Shown one piece after another: positions 1 to 7,745 of a stretch of DNA of 19,158 nucleotides. Both the position numbers and the translations under genes were made by a program. The stretch is taken from NCBI GenBank assembly GCA_037969115.1, contig JBBKWQ010000196.1:1-19158 (forward strand), given 5' to 3'. This DNA comes from JBBKWQ01 sp037969115. Its GTDB lineage: Bacteria; Actinomycetota; Acidimicrobiia; Acidimicrobiales; Ilumatobacteraceae. The notes beneath the pieces are model-generated. The model had not been told where the DNA came from and ran no database searches. It saw nothing but the letters and a program-made list of their open reading frames with translations. How positions within the stretch are numbered: the stretch's first letter is position 1; each line of letters opens with the position of its first letter.

Positions 1-18
1 GTGTGGATGGTTGGTCAT
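1..18 (-). CDS. Start of a gene cut by the left window edge, coupled to the sigma factor
   Basis: Only six codons lie inside the window (M-T-N-H-P-H). The ATG at 18-16 sits one base after the TGA of the sigma factor gene, and a purine-rich GGGGGA lies just upstream inside that gene's last codons, at a ribosome-binding distance. This is what a translationally coupled downstream gene would look like. In SigE-type ECF operons the next gene is often a membrane protein acting as anti-sigma factor or of unknown function, but nothing here identifies the product. The call rests only on the start context. Confidence 0.4.
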
Positions 19-19
19 G

Positions 20-514
20 TCAGTCCCCCAGGAGGGTGGTGAGCGCGGCTCGCGCACGCGTCAGGTCCGATCTCACAGTCCCGGATGGGACCGTGAGGAC
101 TCCAGCCACCTCGTCGACGGTGAGGTCCGCGGCGTAGTACAGGGCCACGACCTGCTGATGACGAACCGGGAGACGGCGGACCGCTTCCCAGAACACCAAC
201 GCGTCGGGCGACGGCCCTGCAGTAACCGCTTCCTCGCGACGCAGCCGGGCGAGGTATCTCGCCTCGGTGCGCTGCCGACGCCACCAACCCACGCAACGGT
301 TGACGAGGACACGATGGGCCCATCCTTGGGGGTGCTCGTAATCGCGAACCCGATCCCAGCGGACGAACGCTTTCATCATCGTGTCCTGCACCATGTCCTC
401 TGCATCAGCGACACCACCGGTCAATGCGGTGGCAACGCCGACCAGACCCGGATACGTCGTTCGCACGAACGTGTCGAAGTCGCTGTGGACCTCTAGTTGT
501 CGTTGGTGCGCCAT
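20..514 (-). CDS. ECF RNA polymerase sigma factor, SigE family
   Basis: A 164-residue group 4 (extracytoplasmic function) sigma factor, which would direct RNA polymerase to a small stress or envelope regulon. Region 2 covers about residues 12-80, with the acidic patch in GGVADAEDMVQDTMMKAF and the aromatic, basic WWRRQR stretch just after it. Region 4 covers about 108-158, with a helix-turn-helix in LTVDEVAGVLTVPSGTVRSD. There is no extra C-terminal domain, so it is the short SigE-type form. The start at 514 is preferred because GGAG lies 4 nt upstream; an in-frame TTG at 556 would add 14 residues with no clear ribosome-binding site. A further gene appears to start 1 nt after the stop. What activates it cannot be seen. 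Family call is secure; regulon unknown. Confidence 0.9.
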   Translation of the reverse strand: MAHQRQLEVHSDFDTFVRTTYPGLVGVATALTGGVADAEDMVQDTMMKAFVRWDRVRDYEHPQGWAHRVLVNRCVGWWRRQRTEARYLARLRREEAVTAGPSPDALVFWEAVRRLPVRHQQVVALYYAADLTVDEVAGVLTVPSGTVRSDLTRARAALTTLLGD

Positions 515-686
515 GACACTCCGGGTTGCGGGCAGGTTGGTGGTGGCAATCATCAACCAGATACACGCGCCGCACGGGCATTTCGCTGCAAGAAATCTCG
601 ACGACGTCGAAGGTCGCTCTCCGAACCCCGATGCTCATCGCAACGCAGACCGCCGCCGAACTGATCGCGACACTCGCGGCCCGAGC

Positions 687-1697
687 TCAGTTCGTGCGGC
701 GCGGGTCGAGAACCGTTCGGTAGACGTCGACGTACTTGTCGATCATCGTGGTGATGTCGAACCTGGCCACGGTCGCTGCCCGGATCGCGTCACGGTCGAG
801 GTCTCGGACGCGACCAACCGCCTCGACGGCATCGTCGGGGCAGGTGACCACGTAGCCGGTGTTGCCGTGGTCGATCAGTTCGACCATGGAACCACGGGCG
901 TTCGCGATGACGGGAGTGCCGCACGCCATGGCTTCGACGACGCTGAACCCGAATGGTTCATCGAAGTCGATCAGGTGGAGCAGAGCGTGCGCGCCTCCGA
1001 GTACGTCAGCTCGCTCGGCGGCGCTCACGGGACCGAGGTACCGGACGAGATCGCCGTCGACGTGTGGTTCGACCTGATCGCGGAAGTACTGCTCGTCTTG
1101 AATGATGCCGGCGATGTCGAGTCGTCGTCCGGTTCGCCGGGCGACCTCGATCGCGTGGGTGGTGCCCTTGTCGGGGTGGATCCGCCCGAAGAACAAGAGG
1201 TGTTCACCTGGTGTCGGATGTACGGCGAACGACGCTGTGTCGACACCGTGATGGATGGTGGCGGCGTAGTGCAGATCTGGGTGTCTGTCGGCGTCGCTGA
1301 TCGCGACGTAGTGAGTGGTCGCGTCATAGCGCTCGTAGACGGGGAGAATGCGGGGCGAGGAGAACCCGTGGATGGTCGTGATCACCGGCGTGTCGACGAG
1401 GTCGCTGTAGGTGAGCGGGAGGAAGTCGAAGCCGTTGTGGATCAGATCGAATTCTTCGGCGCGCTCGAAGACGGCTGCGATGTGGAGGCATTCGGCGACC
1501 TTGGGGTCGATGGTGGGGTCGTCGGACCAGCCGCCCGTGGCGGTGCCGTGGAGGTGGGCGTTGGTGACCGAGTCGGCCGTGGCGAACAGGGTGACCTCGT
1601 GCCCGGCGGCGACGAGTCCCTCCGTCAGGAGCGACGCGAACTGCTCCCAGGGGCCGTAATGGCGCGGCGGGGTGCGCCAGGCGATCGGAGCGAGCAC
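687..1697 (-). CDS. GT4-family glycosyltransferase
   Basis: A retaining GT-B glycosyltransferase, probably transferring a sugar from a nucleotide donor onto a glycan or small acceptor in the cytoplasm. From the GTG at 1697 it has 336 residues. The N-terminal acceptor domain has HYGPWEQ (13-19) and AGHEVTLFATADS (31-43), resembling the family's usual PPxxYGGTER and GHEVTLFASGDS. The donor domain has FFGRIHPDKG (169-178) and the E-x7-E motif within EPFGFSVVEAMACGTPVIA (247-265). The start is uncertain: homologues usually begin M-R-(V/I)-A, but here the matching position is CTC-CGG-GTC-GCT, so the nearest usable codon is this GTG, without a good ribosome-binding site. The frame stays open upstream to 2357, but that extension overlaps the divergent gene and does not read like protein. 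Acceptor and donor cannot be told. Confidence 0.82.
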   Translation of the reverse strand: MLAPIAWRTPPRHYGPWEQFASLLTEGLVAAGHEVTLFATADSVTNAHLHGTATGGWSDDPTIDPKVAECLHIAAVFERAEEFDLIHNGFDFLPLTYSDLVDTPVITTIHGFSSPRILPVYERYDATTHYVAISDADRHPDLHYAATIHHGVDTASFAVHPTPGEHLLFFGRIHPDKGTTHAIEVARRTGRRLDIAGIIQDEQYFRDQVEPHVDGDLVRYLGPVSAAERADVLGGAHALLHLIDFDEPFGFSVVEAMACGTPVIANARGSMVELIDHGNTGYVVTCPDDAVEAVGRVRDLDRDAIRAATVARFDITTMIDKYVDVYRTVLDPRRTN

Positions 1698-1902
1698 AGC
1701 GACCCGGAGCGGTGGACCGGGAGCGGCGCCGTGATGGCGGGCGGGAATGAACTCAGGGTACCGACGTCGGATCGGGAAGCTGGCCAGTACAGTGACATCA
1801 CATCTCTTGGACGCTTGCGCCCGCTTGGGCTGGACGGCCGTTCCGGTGCTGTCCACCTCCGCAGGCCTGTCGCATCGACCGAGCTGAACGAGGAGTTCTG
1901 TC

Positions 1903-3081
1903 GTGCACACCGCCGTTTCGGCCCCGCCCACTACTACGGGCAAGCGCCATGTTCGATCCTTCGGGATCCTGTCCACCTTCCCACCGACCTCGTGCGGGAT
2001 CGCAACATTCTCGGCTGCGCTCGCAGCCGGACTGATCGCCGACGGAGCGTCCGTTGATGTGGTGCGGTGCGGCCCGTCGCCCGATGTCGAGGACGTGTTG
2101 GTCGTGGCATCCCTCGCCGATGCCGCGCATTGGGGTCGCGCCTCGGCGGTCGATGCGTTGAACGCGAACGATGTCGTCATCGTCCAGCACGAGTACGGCC
2201 TGTACGGCGGACCCGACGGCAACTCGATCGTGGGGTTGATCGCCGCAGTCGACGTGCCGACCGTGGTGGTCGCGCACACCGTGTTGAGCGAACCGACGAC
2301 CAACCAACGAGTGGTGCTCGAGCAGGTGTGCGCAGCGGCCGACGCGATCGTGGTCATGACCGAGACCGCACGTACTCGGCTGTTCGCGGGGTACGACGTC
2401 GATCATGCGAAGGTGTTGCTGATCCCGCACGGTGCTGCCACACCGTCTGCCGGGTCGTCCACATGGCAACGACCGATCGGCGGTCCCGCTCGGCTGTTGA
2501 CGTGGGGTCTGCTGGGCCCCGGCAAAGGCATCGAGTGGGCGATCGATGCCGTCTCCGAGCTGAGCGATCTGCAACCTCAGCCGGAATACGTCATCGCCGG
2601 CGCGACCCATCCCAAGGTGCGGGAACGGCACGGTGAGGAGTACCGCGACATGCTCGTCGACCGGGCCGCCAGGTCGGGTTCGGCGACGCAAGTGAGCTTC
2701 GACGACACCTACCGGGACCTCGTGTCATTGACCGAACTGATCCATTCCGCTGATCTTGTGGTGCTTCCTTACGACTCGCGCGACCAGGTGACATCCGGGG
2801 TGTTGGTCGACGCGGTGGCTGCGGGGCGACCGGTGGTCTCCACCGCCTTCCCGCACGCCGTCGAGCTGTTGGCGAGCGGCGCGGGGATCGTTGTCCCGCA
2901 GCGTGATGCGGGCGCGCTCGCAGCGGCAATCAGGTCGGTTCTGACCGACCCCGAGCTGGCCGCGTCGATGGCAGCCGAAGCCCGACGACTCGCACCGGGA
3001 CTGTCCTGGTCCGCTGTCGCCCGCCAATACGTGGGGCTCGGCGATCGCCTCGTCGCCGCGGCGCAATCGATGGCCTCGTGA
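1903..3081 (+). CDS. GT4-family glycosyltransferase (STxPPxxCGIATF type)
   Basis: A 392-residue GT-B glycosyltransferase. Visible landmarks are STFPPTSCGIATF (24-36), HEYGLYGG (96-103), IPHG (174-177), the donor-domain start GLLGPGKG (202-209), and a C-terminal VTSGVLVDAVAAGRPVVST (296-314), which takes the place of the usual E-x7-E segment. The GTG start is well supported by AGGAG at 1891-1895, 7 nt upstream. Its stop overlaps the next gene's GTG by 4 bp, so the two are translationally coupled. From my knowledge of the family, proteins with this N-terminus are often about 750 residues long and carry the toroid domain found here as the separate next gene, so this looks like the split form. 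It diverges from another GT4 gene across a 205-bp gap and probably works on the same glycan. Substrate unknown. Confidence 0.87.
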   Translation: MHTAVSAPPTTTGKRHVRSFGILSTFPPTSCGIATFSAALAAGLIADGASVDVVRCGPSPDVEDVLVVASLADAAHWGRASAVDALNANDVVIVQHEYGLYGGPDGNSIVGLIAAVDVPTVVVAHTVLSEPTTNQRVVLEQVCAAADAIVVMTETARTRLFAGYDVDHAKVLLIPHGAATPSAGSSTWQRPIGGPARLLTWGLLGPGKGIEWAIDAVSELSDLQPQPEYVIAGATHPKVRERHGEEYRDMLVDRAARSGSATQVSFDDTYRDLVSLTELIHSADLVVLPYDSRDQVTSGVLVDAVAAGRPVVSTAFPHAVELLASGAGIVVPQRDAGALAAAIRSVLTDPELAASMAAEARRLAPGLSWSAVARQYVGLGDRLVAAAQSMAS

Positions 3082-4127
3082 CCCTGCCTCCGTTCGGTCA
3101 CGTCGTCTCGCTCAGCGACGAGATCGGGATCTTCGAGCACGCCGACCACGCTGAACCGCGTCGCGAACACGGGTACTGCACCGACGACGTGGCACGGTTG
3201 CTGATCGTTGCCGTCCGGGAACCGGCCCGCAGCCAGGTGGTGCGCGAGCTGAGCCGGACCGCGTTTCGATTCCTCGCCGAGTCGCAGAGCACGACGGGCC
3301 GAACGCGCAACCGCCGCGCAGCGAACGGGCGATGGCGCGGCCGTCACGGCGTCGAGGACTGCTGGGGTCGCAGCATGTGGGCATTCGGCACCGCGGCGCG
3401 ACGCGCACCGGAGGACTGGATGCTTGCGAGCGCGATGTCACACTTCAACCACGGCGCAAAGCAACGTTCGCCACACCGCCGCGCAATGGCATTCGCTGCA
3501 CTCGGCGCCGCCGAGGTCGTCGAGTACGACGACCGCCACCAGCGCGCTCGCGACCTATTGGCCGACGCGATCAGGTCGATCGGACCGGTGTCGACCGAGT
3601 CGAACTGGCCATGGCCCGAACCTCGACTCTCGTACGCCAACGCAGCGTTACCCGAAGCACTCATCGCAGCTGGGCAGGCCCTCGACCGCGCCGACGTGAT
3701 CGACGACGGGCTGACACTCCTGCGCTGGCTCCTCGACCGTGAGACCGTCGGCGACCACCTGTCGCCGACACCAGTCGGCGGCGCCGGCCGCGTCGACGGC
3801 CCGAACCGGTTCGATCAGCAGCCGATCGAGGTCGCCGCGATGGCCGACGCTTGCGCCCGCGCCCACGCGGTGACCGGCGACGACGACTGGCGTCGCGGTG
3901 TCGACCTGGCAATCGACTGGTTCGCCGGCAACAACGACGTCGGCGCGGTGATGTGGGACACCGAGACGAACGGCGGCTACGACGGGTTGACCCCGACAGG
4001 CCCCAATCTCAACCAGGGGGCCGAGTCCACACTGGCGCTCATCTCGACGCTGCAACATGCTCCCCGACCGGCAGGCACCGGTGTGGGGCAGTTCGCGGTC
4101 ACCGGGCCGAGCTGGTCAACTCGCTGA
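3078..4127 (+). CDS. Alpha/alpha-toroid (six-hairpin glycosidase-like) protein, stand-alone partner of the GT4
   Basis: A 349-residue, largely helical protein resembling the C-terminal half of fused GT4 proteins. Landmarks are LSDEIGIFEHA (12-22), HGYCTDDVAR (31-40), VEDCWGRSMWAFG (92-104), WPWPEPRLSYANAALPEAL (177-195), DQQPIEVAAM (246-255) and NQGAEST (312-318). These conserved acidic and aromatic blocks suggest a sugar-binding or glycosidase-like cleft, but the reaction is unknown and databases often label such proteins simply as glycosyltransferases. It starts with a GTG inside the preceding gene's stop (GTGA), so co-translation and a shared job are likely. Its 3' end runs 29 bp into the convergent GH130 gene. 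No signal peptide or membrane segment is visible, so it is probably cytoplasmic. The fold is an inference from motif resemblance. Confidence 0.75.
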   Translation: MTLPPFGHVVSLSDEIGIFEHADHAEPRREHGYCTDDVARLLIVAVREPARSQVVRELSRTAFRFLAESQSTTGRTRNRRAANGRWRGRHGVEDCWGRSMWAFGTAARRAPEDWMLASAMSHFNHGAKQRSPHRRAMAFAALGAAEVVEYDDRHQRARDLLADAIRSIGPVSTESNWPWPEPRLSYANAALPEALIAAGQALDRADVIDDGLTLLRWLLDRETVGDHLSPTPVGGAGRVDGPNRFDQQPIEVAAMADACARAHAVTGDDDWRRGVDLAIDWFAGNNDVGAVMWDTETNGGYDGLTPTGPNLNQGAESTLALISTLQHAPRPAGTGVGQFAVTGPSWSTR

Positions 4128-5592
4128 GCAACTCGTCGAGGCGAATCGTGGCGATGCTCGCCCCCACGTCGGCGAAGCCGTACGGCAACACGAGATGCTC
4201 GCCGTGGACCATGGCGCCGCACGAGTACACGACATTTGGCACGTAACCGTCTCGCTCGTCGTCCGCCGGGCTGAGCAACGGTTCCTTCAGGTGGCCGATC
4301 ACGCAACTCGGGTCGTCGAGGTCGAGCAGGAGCGCGCCCAGCGTGTAGCGCCGGAACGGCCCGACGCCGTGCGTGATGACGAGCCAGCCGGCCTCGGTCT
4401 CGAGTGGTGATCCGCAGTTGCCGAGCTGCATCAGCTCCCACGAGCGCTCCGGCTCCTGGATCACGGTCGCATCGCGCCACACCCGGACGTCATTCGACGT
4501 CATGACAAAGTTGTTCACGTTGTCGTGGCGGCTCAGCGCCACGTAGTTGCCGCGGATCCGGCGCGGGAAGATCGCCATCCCCTTGTTGTGGGCGGCTCGA
4601 CCGCTGAGCGTTGCGACGCGGAACTCGGTGAAGTCGGCCGTCTCGAGCAGTTGCGGCAGGATGTGATGACCATCGAATGCGGTGTACGTCGCGTAATACA
4701 CGACGGCACCGTCATCTTCGACAAAACGGACGAATCGCGCGTCCTCCATACCGTGGCTCTCCGTCGGACCACTGGGGAACAGGACGCGTTCGGAGATGTC
4801 GATCGAAGCCGGAAACGACATGCGGTAGTTGGACGACGCCAACCAGTGGAACACCCTTGTGGTCTCGTCCGAAATCGATCGCTCGATGTCGTCATCGGCG
4901 ATGGCTCCGATCGCCGCTTCGAGCTCGGCCATGGTGAACCGATCCTCCAGCCGGGCGAGGATGTGCGCCTCGACCTCGTTCAACATCGCCATGTCGTCGA
5001 GTTTCGTCGTGAAGAAGCGCTTGTCGTATGCGTGCGGCGTCCGTTCGCCCGTTGTCGCGAACGGGCTGGCCGCGTCGAGCCGCACCCCGGCGTCCGCCGT
5101 GACGACGCCGGAGCGAAACTCGATTGATGAGATGTGTCCCTCGCCGATCGCGCGGAGGCTCATGATGAATCGGACCTCACCGGTGTCGAGGCCTGATTGA
5201 TCCGGTGCCGCGACGATCGAGGGATTGCCAAGTGCAGCGGCCTCGATCGAATACTCGTGCGTGAAGTAGGCGCCGATCAGACGCCGCCGATCCAACGAGA
5301 GCGGAGCTGCGAGCAGCTCGAGATGGTCGAGTCGTGTTGCGACGATCCCGAAGTTGCGGTCGATGACGGCGTCGAGGTCTCGATGGCGACCGGCGAAACG
5401 GTCGTGCGCTGCGGCGAGAGTCGAGGTGACCTCGTGTTCCGACATCGCCATGAGCCGCTCGAGGACGATCTGCATGCGCGACGACCCATTCGGATAGATC
5501 TCTTCGCGGGGCAGGAAGGGTTTGGTGATCACTCGCCGGGGATCTGGAGCGAGACGCACCGAATCACAACGTGTCGTCCGGAGCGCGTTCAT
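4099..5592 (-). CDS. GH130-family glycoside phosphorylase/hydrolase-like protein (DUF377 type)
   Basis: A 497-residue protein. Residues 1-240 are the N-terminal extension typical of the long subgroup (ITKPFLPREE at 22-31, LIGAYFTHEYSIEAAALGNPS at 105-125 in outline, GEGHISSIEFR at 150-160). A five-bladed beta-propeller of GH130 type follows, with GMEDARF (281-287), NKGMAIFPR (336-344), GNCGSPLETEAGWLVITHG (391-409), YVPNVVYSCG (450-459) and LPYGFADVG (469-477). Characterised GH130 enzymes mostly phosphorolyse or hydrolyse beta-mannosides; this long subgroup recurs next to GT4 genes, and I would not assign a substrate. The ATG at 5592 has a G-rich stretch (GGGGG) 6-7 nt upstream. The gene faces the GT4/toroid pair tail to tail with a 29-bp coding overlap. 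No secretion signal is visible, so it is probably intracellular. Confidence 0.87.
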   Translation of the reverse strand: MNALRTTRCDSVRLAPDPRRVITKPFLPREEIYPNGSSRMQIVLERLMAMSEHEVTSTLAAAHDRFAGRHRDLDAVIDRNFGIVATRLDHLELLAAPLSLDRRRLIGAYFTHEYSIEAAALGNPSIVAAPDQSGLDTGEVRFIMSLRAIGEGHISSIEFRSGVVTADAGVRLDAASPFATTGERTPHAYDKRFFTTKLDDMAMLNEVEAHILARLEDRFTMAELEAAIGAIADDDIERSISDETTRVFHWLASSNYRMSFPASIDISERVLFPSGPTESHGMEDARFVRFVEDDGAVVYYATYTAFDGHHILPQLLETADFTEFRVATLSGRAAHNKGMAIFPRRIRGNYVALSRHDNVNNFVMTSNDVRVWRDATVIQEPERSWELMQLGNCGSPLETEAGWLVITHGVGPFRRYTLGALLLDLDDPSCVIGHLKEPLLSPADDERDGYVPNVVYSCGAMVHGEHLVLPYGFADVGASIATIRLDELLSELTSSAR

Positions 5593-5771
5593 GGAAACCC
5601 CCGGTCGATCGTGCTCGCGTCGGGCTGACGGCAGGCGCTGCCACAGTACCCGTCACGACGGTGCCCGCGGCGATACTCCGCAGTCGGCCCACGCCGGAAC
5701 ACCCTGAGACACCATGATTCTTGAACGCCGACGATCCTGCGCCGATCCGCTCCACGTCGACCTGACGCGCA

Positions 5772-6257
5772 TCAGAGATCGAGTGTTGCAGCCTCCCCGC
5801 CGATGCTCGTCGTCAACTGATATCGGGGGTGTGTCAACGCATCGCGATCGATGCCGATCATCACCAGGTATTGATTCTCATCGGCGGCGCACATCGCAGG
5901 TTCGTTTCCCGCGTAGCTCGCTGCGATGACCGCGTCGGACTCGTCGATGACCAGACCGATGAACGGAAACTCGCACCCCGACGGATACGACATTGCGAAG
6001 GCGATCATGACCTCATCGTCGAAGTCGATGGACGGCTGGTCGTCGTCGCGACCCAACAGCGCCCACAACCTGTCAAACGTGTCGGCGTCGGTTGCGGTTC
6101 GAATGCCTGGATCGACCGGTCCGCCCACCTGATGATCGTCAACGAGCACACGCCACGGAGTGTTTCCGACCGCGGTCGTGTCGCCACCTTGGTCACCGGT
6201 GCCACACGCGACGAGCATCATCGAACCGACCGTGAGGGCGACCACGAACTTGTTCAT
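5772..6257 (-). CDS. Secreted lipoprotein, possibly PrcB-like domain
   Basis: A 161-residue predicted lipoprotein. The first 18 residues form a signal peptide with Lys3, a hydrophobic core and the lipobox LVAC, so Cys18 would be lipidated and the protein anchored outside the membrane. A short Gly/Asp/Thr linker follows, then a domain from about 33 to 161 containing TFDRLWALLG (60-69), IDFDDEVMIAFAM (77-89) and two further cysteines (95, 123) that could form a disulfide. The pattern of an aromatic tract followed by DFxxxxMI recalls PrcB C-terminal-like domains, but this is only a resemblance. The frame is open upstream to 6608, yet the ATG at 6257 is chosen because the signal peptide starts there and GAGAG lies just upstream. 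That start codon lies within a perfect hairpin (separate entry). Ligand and role unknown. Confidence 0.78.
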   Translation of the reverse strand: MNKFVVALTVGSMMLVACGTGDQGGDTTAVGNTPWRVLVDDHQVGGPVDPGIRTATDADTFDRLWALLGRDDDQPSIDFDDEVMIAFAMSYPSGCEFPFIGLVIDESDAVIAASYAGNEPAMCAADENQYLVMIGIDRDALTHPRYQLTTSIGGEAATLDL

Positions 6258-6279
6258 GCCGCTCTCATCGGCATGAACA
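6251..6279 (-). promoter_or_regulatory. Perfect 10-bp inverted repeat enclosing the lipoprotein start codon
   Basis: The arms TGTTCATGCC (6251-6260) and GGCATGAACA (6270-6279) are exact reverse complements separated by 9 bases. On the leftward mRNA the 3' arm contains the AUG of the lipoprotein gene (6257-6255) and the loop contains the purine-rich GAUGAGAGC that would serve as ribosome-binding site. The structure could therefore control translation initiation. As DNA it could equally be an operator. The symmetry is seen directly; function is inferred. Confidence 0.6.
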
Positions 6280-6529
6280 GCCCGGATGTGAAACCTGTTG
6301 CAGCCGGCAGAACTCTCGCCTTCAGCGTCGAACGCCGCACGTCGATGAGTGCGTGGGCAGCAGGGACGAGCCAACAGAGGAAGCGGAGTGGTCGAGTCGG
6401 CGTCGACTGTGCTTGCTAGCCGACTCGCACGACCGATCAGCACCCCAACCAGCTGAACATGCGGCGCTCTGTCTTCAGCGATCGGGTCCTCGCTCCGATG
6501 AAGACATGAACGAGTAGTCGGGAGAGTCA

Positions 6530-6925
6530 ATGGGTCGACAGTTTGTGTTCTGGAAGCAGCAGCGTCGCCGGGACGAGGCGCCTCGGGCCCTCGACGTCTA
6601 CCGAGCACTCATGGAAGGTTCCGCGGTCGAGGGTCTCCTCCCGATGCCGGTGGCGGAGATCTTGGCGAGCCTTTGCGCAGACTTCCCAAGCGCGCTGCTC
6701 GGCGTAGCTGCTGACTCGCCTCGACCAGTGTTCTGGTCCAGCGACGACGAGCAGCACTCAATCGAGTTCGACTGGTCCGCGGTTCACTTCATGGTCGAGT
6801 TTCGGCCGTTCGGCTCCAGCAATCACGATGATCTCAACCGCATCATCCACGCGCTGGCAGCATTGGAATGCCCGCTCTACGACCCGCAGACGGGTGAACG
6901 ATTCGACAGGCCCTACAACACCTGA
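6530..6925 (+). CDS. Conserved-looking hypothetical protein, 131 residues
   Basis: I do not recognise a family. The ATG at 6530 is supported by GGAG (6521-6524), 5 nt upstream. The N-terminus is basic (Phe-Trp-Lys-Gln-Gln-Arg-Arg-Arg at 6-13), followed by a helical segment (YRALMEGSAVEGLLPMPVAE, roughly 24-43), and an acidic, aromatic C-terminal half with EFDWSAVHFMVEFRPFG (about 77-93). A DPQTGERFD stretch near the end reads like a surface loop. No signal peptide, membrane segment or cysteine-rich motif is apparent beyond two Cys. It diverges from the lipoprotein gene across a 272-bp gap in which I see no other gene. It is followed 76 bp later by a methyltransferase gene on the same strand. 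It may be a small cytoplasmic immunity- or scaffold-like protein, but that is a guess. Confidence 0.6.
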   Translation: MGRQFVFWKQQRRRDEAPRALDVYRALMEGSAVEGLLPMPVAEILASLCADFPSALLGVAADSPRPVFWSSDDEQHSIEFDWSAVHFMVEFRPFGSSNHDDLNRIIHALAALECPLYDPQTGERFDRPYNT

Positions 6926-7001
6926 CCCGCCCGACCTCGTCAGCGCAGAACACCCACAAAACTGGGCCGCTCGTCCCGACGTTCCGTGCCACGATGACTC
7001 T

Positions 7002-7733
7002 ATGCACAGCGAGGTTTGGACCGCAGACGATGCCGCGACTTACGACGACGACGTTGCCGCGATGTTCGACCCGAAAGAGCTGAACCCGGCAGTCGACTTC
7101 CTCGCCAGCATTGCGTCCGGGGGACGGGCGTTGGAGTTCGCCACCGGGTCCGGCCGCATCGCACTTGCGCTCGCTGACCAGAGTGTCGAGGCCGTCGGTA
7201 TCGAGCTATCGCAGCCGATGATCGACGTGATGCAGGCCAAGCCGGGCGGCGATCGGGTTCCGGTGATCCGCGGAGACATGGCGTCGACGCGGGTCGACGG
7301 AACGTTCCGGCTCGTCTACCTCGTGTTCAACACGATCACGAACCTGCTGACCCAAGACGCACAGGTTGCGTGCTTCGAGAACGCAGCAGCTCACCTCGAA
7401 CCCGGTGGTTGCTTCGTCATCGAGACTTTCGTGCCGGCACTCCAGCGAATCCCGTTCGGCGAACGTCATGTCCCGTTCGACGTGTCCGACGACCACATCG
7501 GAATCGACGAGTACGACATAGCGAAACAGATGCTCGTGTCGCACCACGTGTCGATCCGTCCCAGCGGCGCGACTCGGTCGAGCGGCCGCTTCCGCTACGC
7601 CTGGCCCGCCGAGTACGACCTGATGGCGCAGATCGCCGGAATGCGCCTCCGCGAACGCTGGGCCGACTGGAATCGATCGCCGTACACGAGCACGAGCACC
7701 AGCCACGTCTCCGTCTGGGAAAGGACCAACTGA
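7002..7733 (+). CDS. Class I SAM-dependent methyltransferase
   Basis: A 243-residue small-molecule-type methyltransferase using S-adenosylmethionine. Motif I is ALEFATGSGRIA (43-54), with the acidic end of strand 2 in GIELS (66-70), a motif-II-like GDM (91-93) and LEPGGCFVIE (132-141). The N-terminal YDDDVAAMF (14-22) is the usual entry to the Rossmann fold in this group. The frame is open from 6828, but the ATG at 7002 fits the family start. No Shine-Dalgarno sequence is visible, so the transcript may be leaderless or weakly translated. It converges with the oxidoreductase gene, with only 7 bp between stops. No neighbour indicates a substrate. Confidence 0.85.
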   Translation: MHSEVWTADDAATYDDDVAAMFDPKELNPAVDFLASIASGGRALEFATGSGRIALALADQSVEAVGIELSQPMIDVMQAKPGGDRVPVIRGDMASTRVDGTFRLVYLVFNTITNLLTQDAQVACFENAAAHLEPGGCFVIETFVPALQRIPFGERHVPFDVSDDHIGIDEYDIAKQMLVSHHVSIRPSGATRSSGRFRYAWPAEYDLMAQIAGMRLRERWADWNRSPYTSTSTSHVSVWERTN

Positions 7734-7745
7734 GCGGTCGTCAGT
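7729..7745. terminator. Possible weak hairpin between convergent genes
   Basis: ACTGA and TCAGT form a 5-bp inverted repeat around 7 bases, spanning the stop of the methyltransferase (TGA 7731-7733) and that of the oxidoreductase (minus-strand TGA 7743-7741). It is short and has no U-tract, so a terminator role is only a possibility suggested by its position. Confidence 0.25.

Noticed and set aside
381..2057. Long plus-strand open frame of 558 codons
   Set aside because: It lies antisense to the sigma factor and the GT4 gene, both of which have clear family motifs; its translation is compositionally odd (Val/Asp/Gly/Arg-rich) with no motif. It is a typical high-GC shadow frame.
5564..5755. 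63-codon minus-strand frame upstream of the GH130 gene
   Set aside because: No ribosome-binding site or motif, and it overlaps the GH130 start in another frame; treated as non-coding.
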